This document shows, piece after piece, positions 8,210-17,300 of a stretch of 64,000 nt of DNA. Where the stretch lies: assembly GCA_937923405.1 (NCBI GenBank), contig CALDUY010000023.1, forward strand, positions 1-64,000, given 5' to 3'. How positions within the stretch are numbered: the stretch's first letter is position 1; each line of letters opens with the position of its first letter. The notes beneath the pieces are model-generated. The model searched no databases, was not told the origin of the DNA, and saw only the letters and a list, made by a program, of their open reading frames with translations. The stretch is from an uncultured Gemmataceae bacterium. Its GTDB lineage: Bacteria; Planctomycetota; Planctomycetia; Gemmatales; Gemmataceae. A program made the translations under genes and the position numbers.

Positions 8210-9856
8210 ATGTCTGTTGTAGCGCACCCGCCGACGAGCCTCGACGAATCCAAACCGGGCGTGTTGCTCGACTGGCTGACCACGGTCGATCACAAAAAAA
8301 TCGGCCTGATGTACATCGGCATGGCCGTGCTGTTTCTGCTCCTCGCCGGAGTGGAAGCGCTGTTGATGCGGATGCAGCTGTTTCACGCAGGCAACACCTT
8401 TCTGGGGCCGAATCTGTTCAACCAGATGATCACCATGCACGGCACGACGATGGTGTTTTTCGCCGGCATGCCGATCCTGGCGGGGATTGCCAACTTCGTC
8501 GTGCCGCTCCAAATCGGAGCGCGGGACATGGCCTTTCCGCGTCTGAACGCCCTGGGCTTCTGGGTCACGCTGTTCGGAGCAACTCTGGCCTATGTGAGTT
8601 TCATCACTGGCGGGGCACCGGAGATCGGCTGGACGGCCTACGCCCCGTTGACCAGCCACGATTCGTCGCGGTCGCTGGCCACGGATTTCTGGATTGTCGG
8701 CCTGCTGGTGGCGGGGATCGGCACACTGACCGGAGCGATCAACCTGGTGGCGACGGTGATCGCACTGCGTGCCCCAGGCATGACCTTGCGCAAACTGCCG
8801 CTGTACACCTGGATGACCTTCTGGGCCAACGTGCAGATCATCCTGGCCCTGCCGCCGCTCACCGCCGCTTTGATCATGCTGCTGTTCGATCGCAACCTGG
8901 GGTCGCACTTCTTCGATCCGCGTACCGGCGGCTCGGCGTACCTGTGGCAACACTTATTCTGGTTTTTCGGACATCCCGAGGTGTACATTCTCATCCTGCC
9001 CGCCTTCGGCATGATCTCCGAGGTGATTCCGGTCTTCTCGCGGAAGGTGATCTTCGGCTACGAGTTTGTCGCCGTTTCGACCATGGCGATCGCATTTATC
9101 AGTTTTGGGGTCTGGGCGCATCACATGTTCGCCGTCGGAATGAGCCGCCAGGCCGATCTGTTCTTCTCCGCCTCCAGTCTCGTCGTGTCGATCCCCACTG
9201 GGGTGAAGATGTTTAACTGGCTGGCGACGATCTACGGCGGACGGCTACGCCTCGCCGCCCCCATGCTGTTCGCGCTGGGCTTCCTCGCCATGTTCGTACT
9301 GGGCGGGCTGACCGGCATCATGCTGGCGATGGTGCCGATGGATTGGCAGTTGACCGACACCTATTTCGTAGTGGGCCACTTCCACTGGGTGCTGATCGGC
9401 GGAACGCTGTTCGGCACCTTCGCTGGACTCTATTACTGGTTCCCCAAGATGACCGGACGGCGAATGTCGGAGCGGCTGGCGTGCTGGCAATTCTGGCTGT
9501 TGCTGATCGGCTTTTTCCTCACCTTCGGGGCGCAGCACTTGCTCGGGATGGCCGGTATGCCTCGGCGGATCTACACCTATCTGCCCGATCGCGGCTGGGA
9601 TCTGCTCAACCAGATCGCCACCCTCGGCGCGTTCATCCAGGCACCGAGTTTCCTGATCTTCGGCATCAATGTGGTCTGGTCGCTGAAGTACGGAGAACCG
9701 GCGGGCGACGATCCCTGGGATGCTTGGACGCTGGAATGGGCGACCACTTCGCCGCCGCCATCGTACAACTTCGAGGACGTGCCCTCGGTGCGCAGTCGCC
9801 GTCCGTTATGGGATCTCAAGCACCCTGACGATCCGGATTGGAAGTATGAACACTGA
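8210..9856 (+). CDS. ctaD: Cytochrome c oxidase subunit I
   Basis: 548 residues with about 12 membrane helices. The haem-copper signatures are present: MHGTTMVFF for the low-spin haem ligand, WFFGHPEVYILILPAFG for CuB with the cross-linked Tyr-His pair, and TYFVVGHFHWVLIGG near the binuclear centre. The GHPEVY motif puts it in the A-type family of proton-pumping oxidases. It follows subunit II by 21 nt and overlaps subunit III by 11 nt, indicating one transcript. It reduces O2 to water at the cytoplasmic membrane. Confidence 0.96.
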   Translation: MSVVAHPPTSLDESKPGVLLDWLTTVDHKKIGLMYIGMAVLFLLLAGVEALLMRMQLFHAGNTFLGPNLFNQMITMHGTTMVFFAGMPILAGIANFVVPLQIGARDMAFPRLNALGFWVTLFGATLAYVSFITGGAPEIGWTAYAPLTSHDSSRSLATDFWIVGLLVAGIGTLTGAINLVATVIALRAPGMTLRKLPLYTWMTFWANVQIILALPPLTAALIMLLFDRNLGSHFFDPRTGGSAYLWQHLFWFFGHPEVYILILPAFGMISEVIPVFSRKVIFGYEFVAVSTMAIAFISFGVWAHHMFAVGMSRQADLFFSASSLVVSIPTGVKMFNWLATIYGGRLRLAAPMLFALGFLAMFVLGGLTGIMLAMVPMDWQLTDTYFVVGHFHWVLIGGTLFGTFAGLYYWFPKMTGRRMSERLACWQFWLLLIGFFLTFGAQHLLGMAGMPRRIYTYLPDRGWDLLNQIATLGAFIQAPSFLIFGINVVWSLKYGEPAGDDPWDAWTLEWATTSPPPSYNFEDVPSVRSRRPLWDLKHPDDPDWKYEH

Positions 9857-10424
9857 GACCGCCCCAGCCAACGTGACGCTGACCCCGGGGCAGGCTGGCA
9901 TGCTGGCCTTCCTCTTCTCGGAGGTCGCCTTCTTCGGCACGCTCCTGATGGCCTACGTCTTCTTCCTCCGCAAGACGATGGCCTGTTCGCCCGCGCCGTC
10001 GGAAGTGTTCTATCTTCCCCTGGTGATTGGCGCAACGGTCTGTCTGCTCTCCTCCAGCGTCACCGTCCATCTCGCCGAATCAGCGTTACACGGCGGCAAA
10101 CGCTCGCTATTTCTGATCTACCTGGGGTTGACGATTCTGCTCGGCGCGGTCTTTCTCACATGCACGGCGATCGAGTGGCACGACTTGATCTACACCTGGA
10201 AACTGACCATCAACCGCAACATTTTCGGCACAACATACTTCACCCTGGTAGGCTTCCACGCCTTCCACGTCACGATGGGATTGGTCGCGTTGGCGACTCT
10301 CTGGTTTCTGACTATGCGCGGTGTCGCCGAACCACAACCTGTCCAGTTGGTTTCCTGGTACTGGCACTTCGTCGATGTCGTCTGGGTGTTCGTCTTTGTA
10401 CTGGTCTACGTCGTCGGCAGGTGA
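9846..10424 (+). CDS. ctaE: Cytochrome c oxidase subunit III
   Basis: 192 residues with five predicted membrane helices, the short form of the family. Family features include MLAFLFSEVAFFGTLL near the N-terminus and the C-terminal WYWHFVDVVWVFVF, which is close to the subunit III signature. The start at 9846 lies inside the end of ctaD; the in-frame upstream extension overlaps ctaD more deeply and is unlikely. It forms the structural third core subunit of the oxidase. Confidence 0.93.
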   Translation: MNTETAPANVTLTPGQAGMLAFLFSEVAFFGTLLMAYVFFLRKTMACSPAPSEVFYLPLVIGATVCLLSSSVTVHLAESALHGGKRSLFLIYLGLTILLGAVFLTCTAIEWHDLIYTWKLTINRNIFGTTYFTLVGFHAFHVTMGLVALATLWFLTMRGVAEPQPVQLVSWYWHFVDVVWVFVFVLVYVVGR

Positions 10425-10427
10425 AGC

Positions 10428-11228
10428 ATGACCTCTTCCTCGCACCGCTCCGATCATGTCGAGATGCCGCGCCGCACGGTCTGGCCGTTGGTGCTATCGC
10501 TGGGCGTGTCGCTGCTATTGGTCGGCGTCATCACGCACTGGCTACTATTCCTCGTCGGTTTAATCTTGATGCTGTTCGGGGTCGGCGGCTGGATCGGCCA
10601 GCTGATGCCGGGCGTCGGCCACGTCCACGAGCCGCTCGCTCCGCTGGAGCAACGACCGCAACCGATTCGCCCCAGGGCCGAACCGGTCGAACAGCTCAAG
10701 CCGGATCATCCGGGCTATCGCTTTCGCATTCCGGAGAAGATTCATCCCATTTCCTCCGGCGTCAAGGGCGGCATCGTCGGCGGACTAGTCATGCCGCTTC
10801 CCGCCGTGACCTATGGCTTGCTCGTCTATGGTAGTGTCTGGTGGCCGATCAATCTCCTCGCCGGGATCGCCATTCCCGGAGTCGAGACGATGACACGCGA
10901 GGAATTGCAGCAGTTCAGCCCGTTGTTGTTCGTGGTCGCGCTGTTCATCCACGGCATCATGGCCACGGGAATTGGTGCGATGTACGGCGTCATTTTGCCG
11001 ACCATTCCGCAGTTTCCCGGAGCGCAGTTGCTCTTCGGCGGCCTGATCATGCCACTGCTTTGGAGCGGCATTTGCTTCGGGCTGATGGGGGCGATCAACC
11101 CTGCCCTAGAAGAGAATGTCGACTGGCGGTTCTTCATCATGTCGCAGATGTTCTACGGGATCGCCGCCTCGCTGGTGATCGAACGCAGCGGGAAGGTGTA
11201 TGTCGAACCAGCCGGAGGTGGAACGTGA
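10428..11228 (+). CDS. Membrane protein of the oxidase/bc operon, unknown role
   Basis: 266 residues. The first about 65 residues form two close membrane helices like small subunit IV proteins of haem-copper oxidases. After a Pro- and Arg-rich linker, residues 100-255 hold about four further helices (PLPAVTYGLLVYG, LFVVALFIHGIMATGIGAMYG, LLFGGLIMPLLWSGICFGLMG and a last segment near FFIMSQMFYGIAASLVI). I recognise no haem or copper motif. It sits 3 nt after ctaE and overlaps the next start, so it very probably belongs to the respiratory assembly, perhaps as an anchoring or linking subunit. That role is inferred from position only. Confidence 0.75.
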   Translation: MTSSSHRSDHVEMPRRTVWPLVLSLGVSLLLVGVITHWLLFLVGLILMLFGVGGWIGQLMPGVGHVHEPLAPLEQRPQPIRPRAEPVEQLKPDHPGYRFRIPEKIHPISSGVKGGIVGGLVMPLPAVTYGLLVYGSVWWPINLLAGIAIPGVETMTREELQQFSPLLFVVALFIHGIMATGIGAMYGVILPTIPQFPGAQLLFGGLIMPLLWSGICFGLMGAINPALEENVDWRFFIMSQMFYGIAASLVIERSGKVYVEPAGGGT

Positions 11229-11908
11229 GACAAACGCTGTTGGTGGCGTTGCTCGTGGGCACGGTCGGCTGTGGCGTTCGTTTGCCGGGCCAGCCAATCA
11301 AACCGCCTGATCCCACACCGGCGGAACGAGCGGCGGCGCAATACGCCACGAACTGTTCCGGCTGTCACGGCGAGGACGGTCGCTACGGCCCAGCGCCGCC
11401 GATCCACGATCCGCTGTTTCTGGCGCTGATTCCCGATGAAGAACTGGTCAAGGTGATTCTGAACGGACGGCCCGGTACGCCGATGCCCGGCTTCGCCAAA
11501 GCGAACGGCGGCCCGTTCGACGAAGCTGAGGCTGGCGAGTTGGCCCGTCAGCTGAAGGCTCGCTGGGGCGATCCCAAACAGAAGACCGCCGGCGTGCCGA
11601 CCTACCTCGACCCAGGTGGCGGCGACGTCGAAGCGGGCAGGGCGGTTTGGGCTAAAGCCTGTGCCAACTGCCACGGCGCGGACGGCAAAGGCAACACCAG
11701 CGGCGCGATCCACGAGCAGGCGTTCCTGGGATTGACGACGAATCAAGCGCTACGGCGACTGATCATTACTGGCCGTCCAGATTTGGGCATGCCGGACTAT
11801 GCGGATCGCAAAGGTCGGAATGAAAAGTTCCAGCCGCTCACTCAGGTCGAGGTGACCAACTTGACTGCCTACCTGGCCAGTTGGCGGCACAGCTTGGGAG
11901 ACAAGTGA
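11225..11908 (+). CDS. Diheme cytochrome c lipoprotein
   Basis: 227 residues from a GTG start at 11225 that overlaps the upstream stop. The N-terminus ends in VGTVGCG, a lipobox, so the protein is probably membrane-anchored by lipid. Two cytochrome c domains follow, with CSGCH (C44-H48) and CANCH (C146-H150), each with a later Met region (GTPMPGF, LGMPDY). It likely shuttles electrons between the bc complex and the oxidase encoded on either side. The longer in-frame extension runs through the upstream gene and is rejected. Its TGA overlaps the Rieske ATG. Confidence 0.9.
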   Translation: MRQTLLVALLVGTVGCGVRLPGQPIKPPDPTPAERAAAQYATNCSGCHGEDGRYGPAPPIHDPLFLALIPDEELVKVILNGRPGTPMPGFAKANGGPFDEAEAGELARQLKARWGDPKQKTAGVPTYLDPGGGDVEAGRAVWAKACANCHGADGKGNTSGAIHEQAFLGLTTNQALRRLIITGRPDLGMPDYADRKGRNEKFQPLTQVEVTNLTAYLASWRHSLGDK

Positions 11909-12444
11909 TGACCATGTCCAGCCCTCCCCCCGAAGAGTCCCGCCGAGGTTTTCTGCTCTGGCTGACCAGTGCCTTAGGTGCCCTGGCCACGCTGTTGCTC
12001 GCCGTGCCGTTCCTTGGCTATCTGTTGGGTCCGTTGAAGCGAAAGGCTCCCGACTGGCACCCACTAGGCAAGGTCGACGACTTCCCGCTCGATCAGACGA
12101 AGCTCCTCACCTTCCCCAATCCGTTGCGTCAGCCGTGGGATGGCAAGACCGGCATGACGGGCGTCTATGTGCGATATAAAGGAGTGAATAAGGAGGGGAA
12201 GCACGACTTCATGGTGCTGGCCATGAACTGTGCCCACCTGGGTTGTCCGGTGACCTGGTTCCCGCAATCGGGGTTGTTCCTCTGCCCCTGTCATGGCGGC
12301 GTCTATTACGAGGATGGGTCGCGTGCCAGCGGCCCGCCTCCCCGAGGCATGTTTCACTGTGTCTGGAAGGTCGACGGCGACACGCTGTTGGTCGAGGCTC
12401 CGCATTTTCCGACGTTGCAAGACACCCTGACGCATCCGGCGTAA
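11908..12444 (+). CDS. Rieske iron-sulfur protein of a bc-type complex
   Basis: 178 residues. A single N-terminal membrane helix (about residues 11-36, preceded by SRRGFLLWLTS, a possible twin-arginine-type signal) anchors a Rieske domain with CAHLGC (C108, H110, C113) and CPCHGG (C126, C128, H129), the complete set of cluster ligands. Family function is quinol oxidation together with cytochrome b. The start overlaps the previous stop; the ATG at 11914 is an alternative. It precedes the cytochrome b-c fusion by 30 nt. Confidence 0.94.
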   Translation: MTMSSPPPEESRRGFLLWLTSALGALATLLLAVPFLGYLLGPLKRKAPDWHPLGKVDDFPLDQTKLLTFPNPLRQPWDGKTGMTGVYVRYKGVNKEGKHDFMVLAMNCAHLGCPVTWFPQSGLFLCPCHGGVYYEDGSRASGPPPRGMFHCVWKVDGDTLLVEAPHFPTLQDTLTHPA

Positions 12445-12474
12445 ACTGTCGAGGTCGCCGTTGAGGTTGGACCT

Positions 12475-13947
12475 ATGAAGAAGCTCCTGGCCTGGCTGGA
12501 ACACCGAGTCGGCTTCCGCGACAGCATCCTGCCGATGCTGATGCATCCCATCCCACGCGGGGCGGCGGGGCCGATGGGCTGGTGGTATGTCTTCGGCAGC
12601 GCTTCGATGACGCTGCTGGCCATTCAAATTCTCACCGGCATCGGTCTGGCCCTGGTCTACGTTCCCAGCGCCGACAAGGCCTATGAGTCGCTGCTCTATC
12701 TCAACTACGAACAGCCGATGGGCTGGTTTCTTCGCGCCCTGCACAACACCTCGGCAGGCGGCATGGTGCTGATGGTCGCCATCCACATGACCCAGGTGTT
12801 TCTGCACGGTTCGTTCAAATACCCGCGCGAGCTGACCTGGATACTCGGCGTGTGCCTGCTATTTCTGACGCTTGGTCTGGCCTTCACCGGACAGGTGCTG
12901 CGCTGGGATGGCGACGCTTACTGGGGGCTGGGCGTCGGGGCGGCGATGGCGGGGCGAGTGCCGATCCTCGGCCCCTACATCGTGCGGCTCTTGCTCGGCG
13001 GGCCGATCATCGGCGCGGACACCTTGAGCCGGTTCTTCGCTTTGCATGTCTTCATCTTGCCTGGCTTGCTCTTGGTGACGCTGGGCCTGCATCTGTGGGT
13101 CGTGCTGCGTAAGGGCATCTCGGAGCCGCCCGTCCCCGGCGAGCCGGTCGATCCGACGACCTATGACGCGAAGTACCACGAGGAGCTAAAAAAAGGGGTA
13201 CCGTTCCTCGGCGATGCTGTGGTCAAAGATGGGCTGTTCTCGGCGCTGGTGGTCATCACGGTAGTGGTGATCGCGGCCGTCTTTGGCCCGAAAGGACCGG
13301 GTGCCTATCCCGACCCAACGCTGCCCGGAGCCGACCCCAAACCGGACTGGCCATTTTTGTGGACCTATGCCGCTCTGACGCTGTTGCCTGCTGAGGTCGA
13401 GACCCCATTGATCCTGACCGCGCCGTTGGTCCTCCTGGTCGTGCTATTCGGACTGCCGTTCTACGCCAATCGGGGCGAGCGCGCCCCTTCACGCCGCCCG
13501 TTGGCCGTACTGGGAGTCATCGTCCTGTGGTCGCTGTTGATCGTGCTGACGCTCATCGGCATCAAGGGGCCAGGTGCCCCGACGATGGACGGCTGGAGCG
13601 GCATCCCCGTGCCGGTGGACATGGTCAAGCGTAGCTCGCCGGTGCAACTCGCCGGGGCTGCCGTCTTGCAGAACAAGCAGTGCCGCAATTGTCATGCCCT
13701 GGAAGGAAAGGGTGGCATTCGTGGCCCCGATCTGACCAACGTCGGTACCCGTCTGACCCGTGACGAACTGATCCGGCAGGTGATCCAGGGTGGCGGACTG
13801 ATGCCGGCTTATGGCAAGCAGCTTAAACCGCACGAAGTGACCGCTCTCGTCGAGTTTTTGGTGAACTGCCGACCAGCGGGCGAAACGCCGGCCCGGAATC
13901 CGGCCCAACCGGTCCCGACGCGGACCACAGCTCGCGCCGAGAACTGA
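12475..13947 (+). CDS. Cytochrome b fused to a C-terminal cytochrome c
   Basis: 490 residues. Residues 1-230 are the four-helix cytochrome b core with paired histidines in helices B and D (ALHNTS, VAIHMTQ, FALHVF, LGLHLW). Residues 255-385 hold the later helices corresponding to cytochrome b C-terminal part or b6f subunit IV. Where the quinol-site PEWY motif is expected the sequence reads PDWPFLW. A cytochrome c domain closes the protein with CRNCH (C403-H407) and GLMPAYG. With the Rieske protein this makes a compact bc complex in which one polypeptide carries the b haems and a c haem. Last gene of the respiratory operon. Confidence 0.92.
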   Translation: MKKLLAWLEHRVGFRDSILPMLMHPIPRGAAGPMGWWYVFGSASMTLLAIQILTGIGLALVYVPSADKAYESLLYLNYEQPMGWFLRALHNTSAGGMVLMVAIHMTQVFLHGSFKYPRELTWILGVCLLFLTLGLAFTGQVLRWDGDAYWGLGVGAAMAGRVPILGPYIVRLLLGGPIIGADTLSRFFALHVFILPGLLLVTLGLHLWVVLRKGISEPPVPGEPVDPTTYDAKYHEELKKGVPFLGDAVVKDGLFSALVVITVVVIAAVFGPKGPGAYPDPTLPGADPKPDWPFLWTYAALTLLPAEVETPLILTAPLVLLVVLFGLPFYANRGERAPSRRPLAVLGVIVLWSLLIVLTLIGIKGPGAPTMDGWSGIPVPVDMVKRSSPVQLAGAAVLQNKQCRNCHALEGKGGIRGPDLTNVGTRLTRDELIRQVIQGGGLMPAYGKQLKPHEVTALVEFLVNCRPAGETPARNPAQPVPTRTTARAEN

Positions 13948-14359
13948 CGTAACTGATTGCTCATCTTCATTTTTCTCGGCGGCCTCGACGAGGTGGCTCT
14001 GTCTTGGCACGATGCCCCGCTTCCGCGCGGGTTTAGCAGAGCGACATATCCGCTTTACTCTCGTCACAATCCGATTCCTCGCGAGTATCTGTAGTTAGTG
14101 CGTTTCCGGTTCTAGCGAGATGCTCGGACCACGCAAACAAAAGCTCGGAAAGCGGACACTCTCTCTGCTCGGATCGAGCAGTTAGCGCATTTCCGATCTC
14201 GAAGGGTTCCAACGACGCTGCTATCTGATAAGACAGGTAATAAGGGCAAGATATAAAATTTTAGCTTGCTGACGGTACAAACGTCTGTCATGAAGAACTG
14301 GAGAGCATCCGCGCCTCGGATGTGGTAGCCGGACGCCCAACCTGGAAGCGACGAAGCTC
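13948..14359. promoter_or_regulatory. Upstream region of the hybrid cluster with imperfect direct repeat
   Basis: 412 bases with no credible gene. An imperfect direct repeat with cores AGTTAGTGCGTTTCCG and AGTTAGCGCATTTCCG occurs near 14094-14109 and 14200-14215, about 106 bases apart. An AT-rich stretch at 14249-14264 contains TATAAA (14252-14257), a possible -10, without a good -35. This is the only sizeable gap before the 18-kb cluster, so promoter and regulator sites should be here. The repeat could be a regulator binding site or a dispersed repeat. Confidence 0.4.
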
Positions 14360-17300
14360 ATGCATTGCCACCGTGAAGATGCTGTCGTTTCGGACTTAGT
14401 TGCCTTGCTGCGCGCCCGTGTGACGGAACCCGCCGACCTGGGACTGCGCTATCTGGCCAGTCGAGATGGCGGCATTCAGGCCGCGTTGAGCTTCGCCGAA
14501 CTCGACCGCCGCGCCCGCGCCGTAGCCGTGGCCTTGCAGGCCCGCCGACTCGCCGGGCAACGCGCTCTGTTGTGTTATCCTCCGGGGCTGGACTTCATGG
14601 TCGGCCTGTATGGTGCGCTGTATGCCGAAATGGTTGCGGTGCCGGCCTATCCCCCGCGCGCCCATAAGCCAGACGCTCGGTTAACCAGTATGGTGGTCAG
14701 TTGCCGACCGTCGCTGGTGCTGACGACCGCCGAGCTGCTGGCCGATCGCGAGCGGCTGACGGCCCAGATGCCGGAACTGGCCGCCCTTCCTTGGTTGGCC
14801 AGCGACGCTGCGGACCAAGCCGACGCCGACGCTTGGCATCCGGTTTCGCCGCGTCCCGATGATCTGGCGGTGTTGCAGTACACCTCCGGCTCGACCGGTG
14901 ATCCCAAAGGGGTGATGCTGACGCATGGTTGCATCCTGCACAACATCGCGGGCATCAGTCGGGCGATGAAGCTGGAACGCGGCTCGATCGGGGTGTCGTG
15001 GCTGCCGGCCTTTCACGACATGGGACTGATCGGCAACCTGCTGGGCGTGATCTGGTATCCGGGGCTGCTCCATGTTCTGTCACCGATGGCCATGCTGCAG
15101 GATCCGTTCCGCTGGTTGGAGGCGGTCAGCCGCACACGCGCCTACATCTCTGGCGGCCCCTGTTTCGCCTACGAGCAAGCGATCAAGCGGGTCACCGCTG
15201 AGCAACGCCGACAACTAGACCTATCGGCCTGGCGCGTCGCCTATGTTGGAGCCGAACCGATTTCGCCGCGTATCCTCGACGAGTTCGCTCGAACGTTTGG
15301 CGAATGCGGCTTCTCGCGCGATAGCTTCTATCCCTGTTACGGTCTGGCCGAATCGTCGCTCATGGTCAGCGGCGGAGAGGCGGGCGCGGGACCGATCGTC
15401 CGCTGCTTCAATGGGGTCGCTCTGGAGCGCGACAAAGTCCAACCGGACGAGACCGGTCGTGCTTTAGTCGGCTGTGGCGAGCCGATTCGCGACCTACAAG
15501 TCCTCGTCGTGCATCCTCAGACGCGCCGCCCGTCCACAACCGGTTCGATCGGTGAGATCTGGGTGCGGGGTCCAAGCGTTGCCGCAGGGTATTTTGAGCG
15601 TCCCGACGCGACTGAAGCCACGTTCGCTGCCACCCTCCTTGACGATCCAGCAACGCGCTGGATGCGGACCGGCGACCTGGGCTTCTTCCACGAAGGCCAG
15701 CTATACCTCGCGGGTCGGCTCAAAGACCTACTCATCATCCGCGGTCGAAATTACTATCCGCAAGACATCGAGGAAGTCGTGCAGCTAGCCGCCCCGTTGC
15801 TCAAGTCGGGCGGAGGAGCCGCGTTCAGCGAAGAGGGCGAGTTCGGCGCTCGGCTGGTGCTGGTTTACGAAGTGCAGCGGAGCTACAAACCGGGCAGCAA
15901 TCCAGAGACCTACCTGAAGGCTCGCTCGGCTATCGCCGAGGAGTTCGCCCTGGAGCTGTCCGAGTTGGTGTTGATCCGCGCGGGGACGCTGCCCCGCACC
16001 TCCAGCGGCAAGGTCGCTCGCCGTGAGACTCGGCAGCGATTCTTGGCCGGTGAGTTGGACATTGTCGAACGCTTTGTTGCTCGGGAGAAAAAGCCGGAAC
16101 TGACCGCTGGCCTAGAGCAAGATCGCGGCACCAACGTTCGTGATTGGCTGATCGAACGCCTGGCACGACAACTGGGAGTCGAGCGGTCGCAGATTGAGGC
16201 AGATCGCCCGTTTGCCAGCTACGGCCTGGACTCGTTGGCAATGGTCCGTATTGCCGGCGATCTCGAACGCTGGCTGGGCCGACAGCTTTCGCCGACCTTG
16301 CTGTACAGTGCCCCGACGATTAACGCTTTGGCTCGGGCGCTGGCGACGGAAAACAGAACCAACCAGGAACCCGGGGCGCGCATCGCTCTGGAGCAGCGAA
16401 TCGCGGTCATCGGAATTGGTTGCCGCTTTCCCGGAGCCGAGGGACCGGAGGAGTTCTGGCGTCTGTTGCGTGAGGGGCGGACGGCCATTCGAGAGCTGCC
16501 CGCTGGACGTTGGACCCGTTTGCCGCGCGAAGTCACCACGACCCGAGGCGGCTACCTCGACCAAGTGCGCGGCTTCGATGCCGCCTTCTTCTCCCTGTCG
16601 CCGCGCGAGGCTCCCTGGATCGATCCGCAGCATCGGCTGTTGCTCGAAACCGCCTACCACGCCCTGGAGGATGCCGGTCTGGCCGTCGATCATCTCGCCG
16701 GCTCGCGAACGGGAGTGTTTGTTGGTATCTCCAGTAACGACTACGCTCGGCTGCTTGCCGACCATGCCGGATCGGAAATGTATCTGGCGACCGGCAACGC
16801 CGCCAGCATGGCCGCCCATCGCTTGTCCTATCATCTCGATCTGCACGGCCCGAGTTTGTCCATCGACACCGCTTGCTCGTCGTCCTTGACGGCGACGCAC
16901 TACGCTTGCCAGTCGCTCCGCAACGGAGAGTGCGACCTGGCCCTCGTCGCCGGAGTCAACCTAATCCTGACCCCGGACATCACCGAGGCTTTGTCCAAGG
17001 CTCAGATGCTTTCCCCCTCCGCGCGGTGCAAAACCTTCGATGCCACCGCCGATGGCTACGTTCGTGGCGAAGGCGTCGGTGTCGTGGTGCTGAAACCACT
17101 CTCCGCTGCCCTGCACGATCGCGACCCGATCTATGGCGTCCTCGAAGCGACGGTCGTCAACCAGGATGGGCGAAGTAACGGTATCACCGCGCCGAACGGC
17201 ACTGCTCAGGTGGCGCTGCTGCGAACGGCTCTGGCTCGGGCTGGATGCAAGCCTTCCGAAGTGACCTGCCTGGAGACGCACGGCACGGGCACCTCGCTGG

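Noticed and set aside
8180..8953. A 257-residue open frame on the minus strand opposite ctaD
   Set aside because: It lies entirely against a strongly conserved oxidase gene, is rich in Arg, Gln and His as expected of an antisense shadow, and has no domain.
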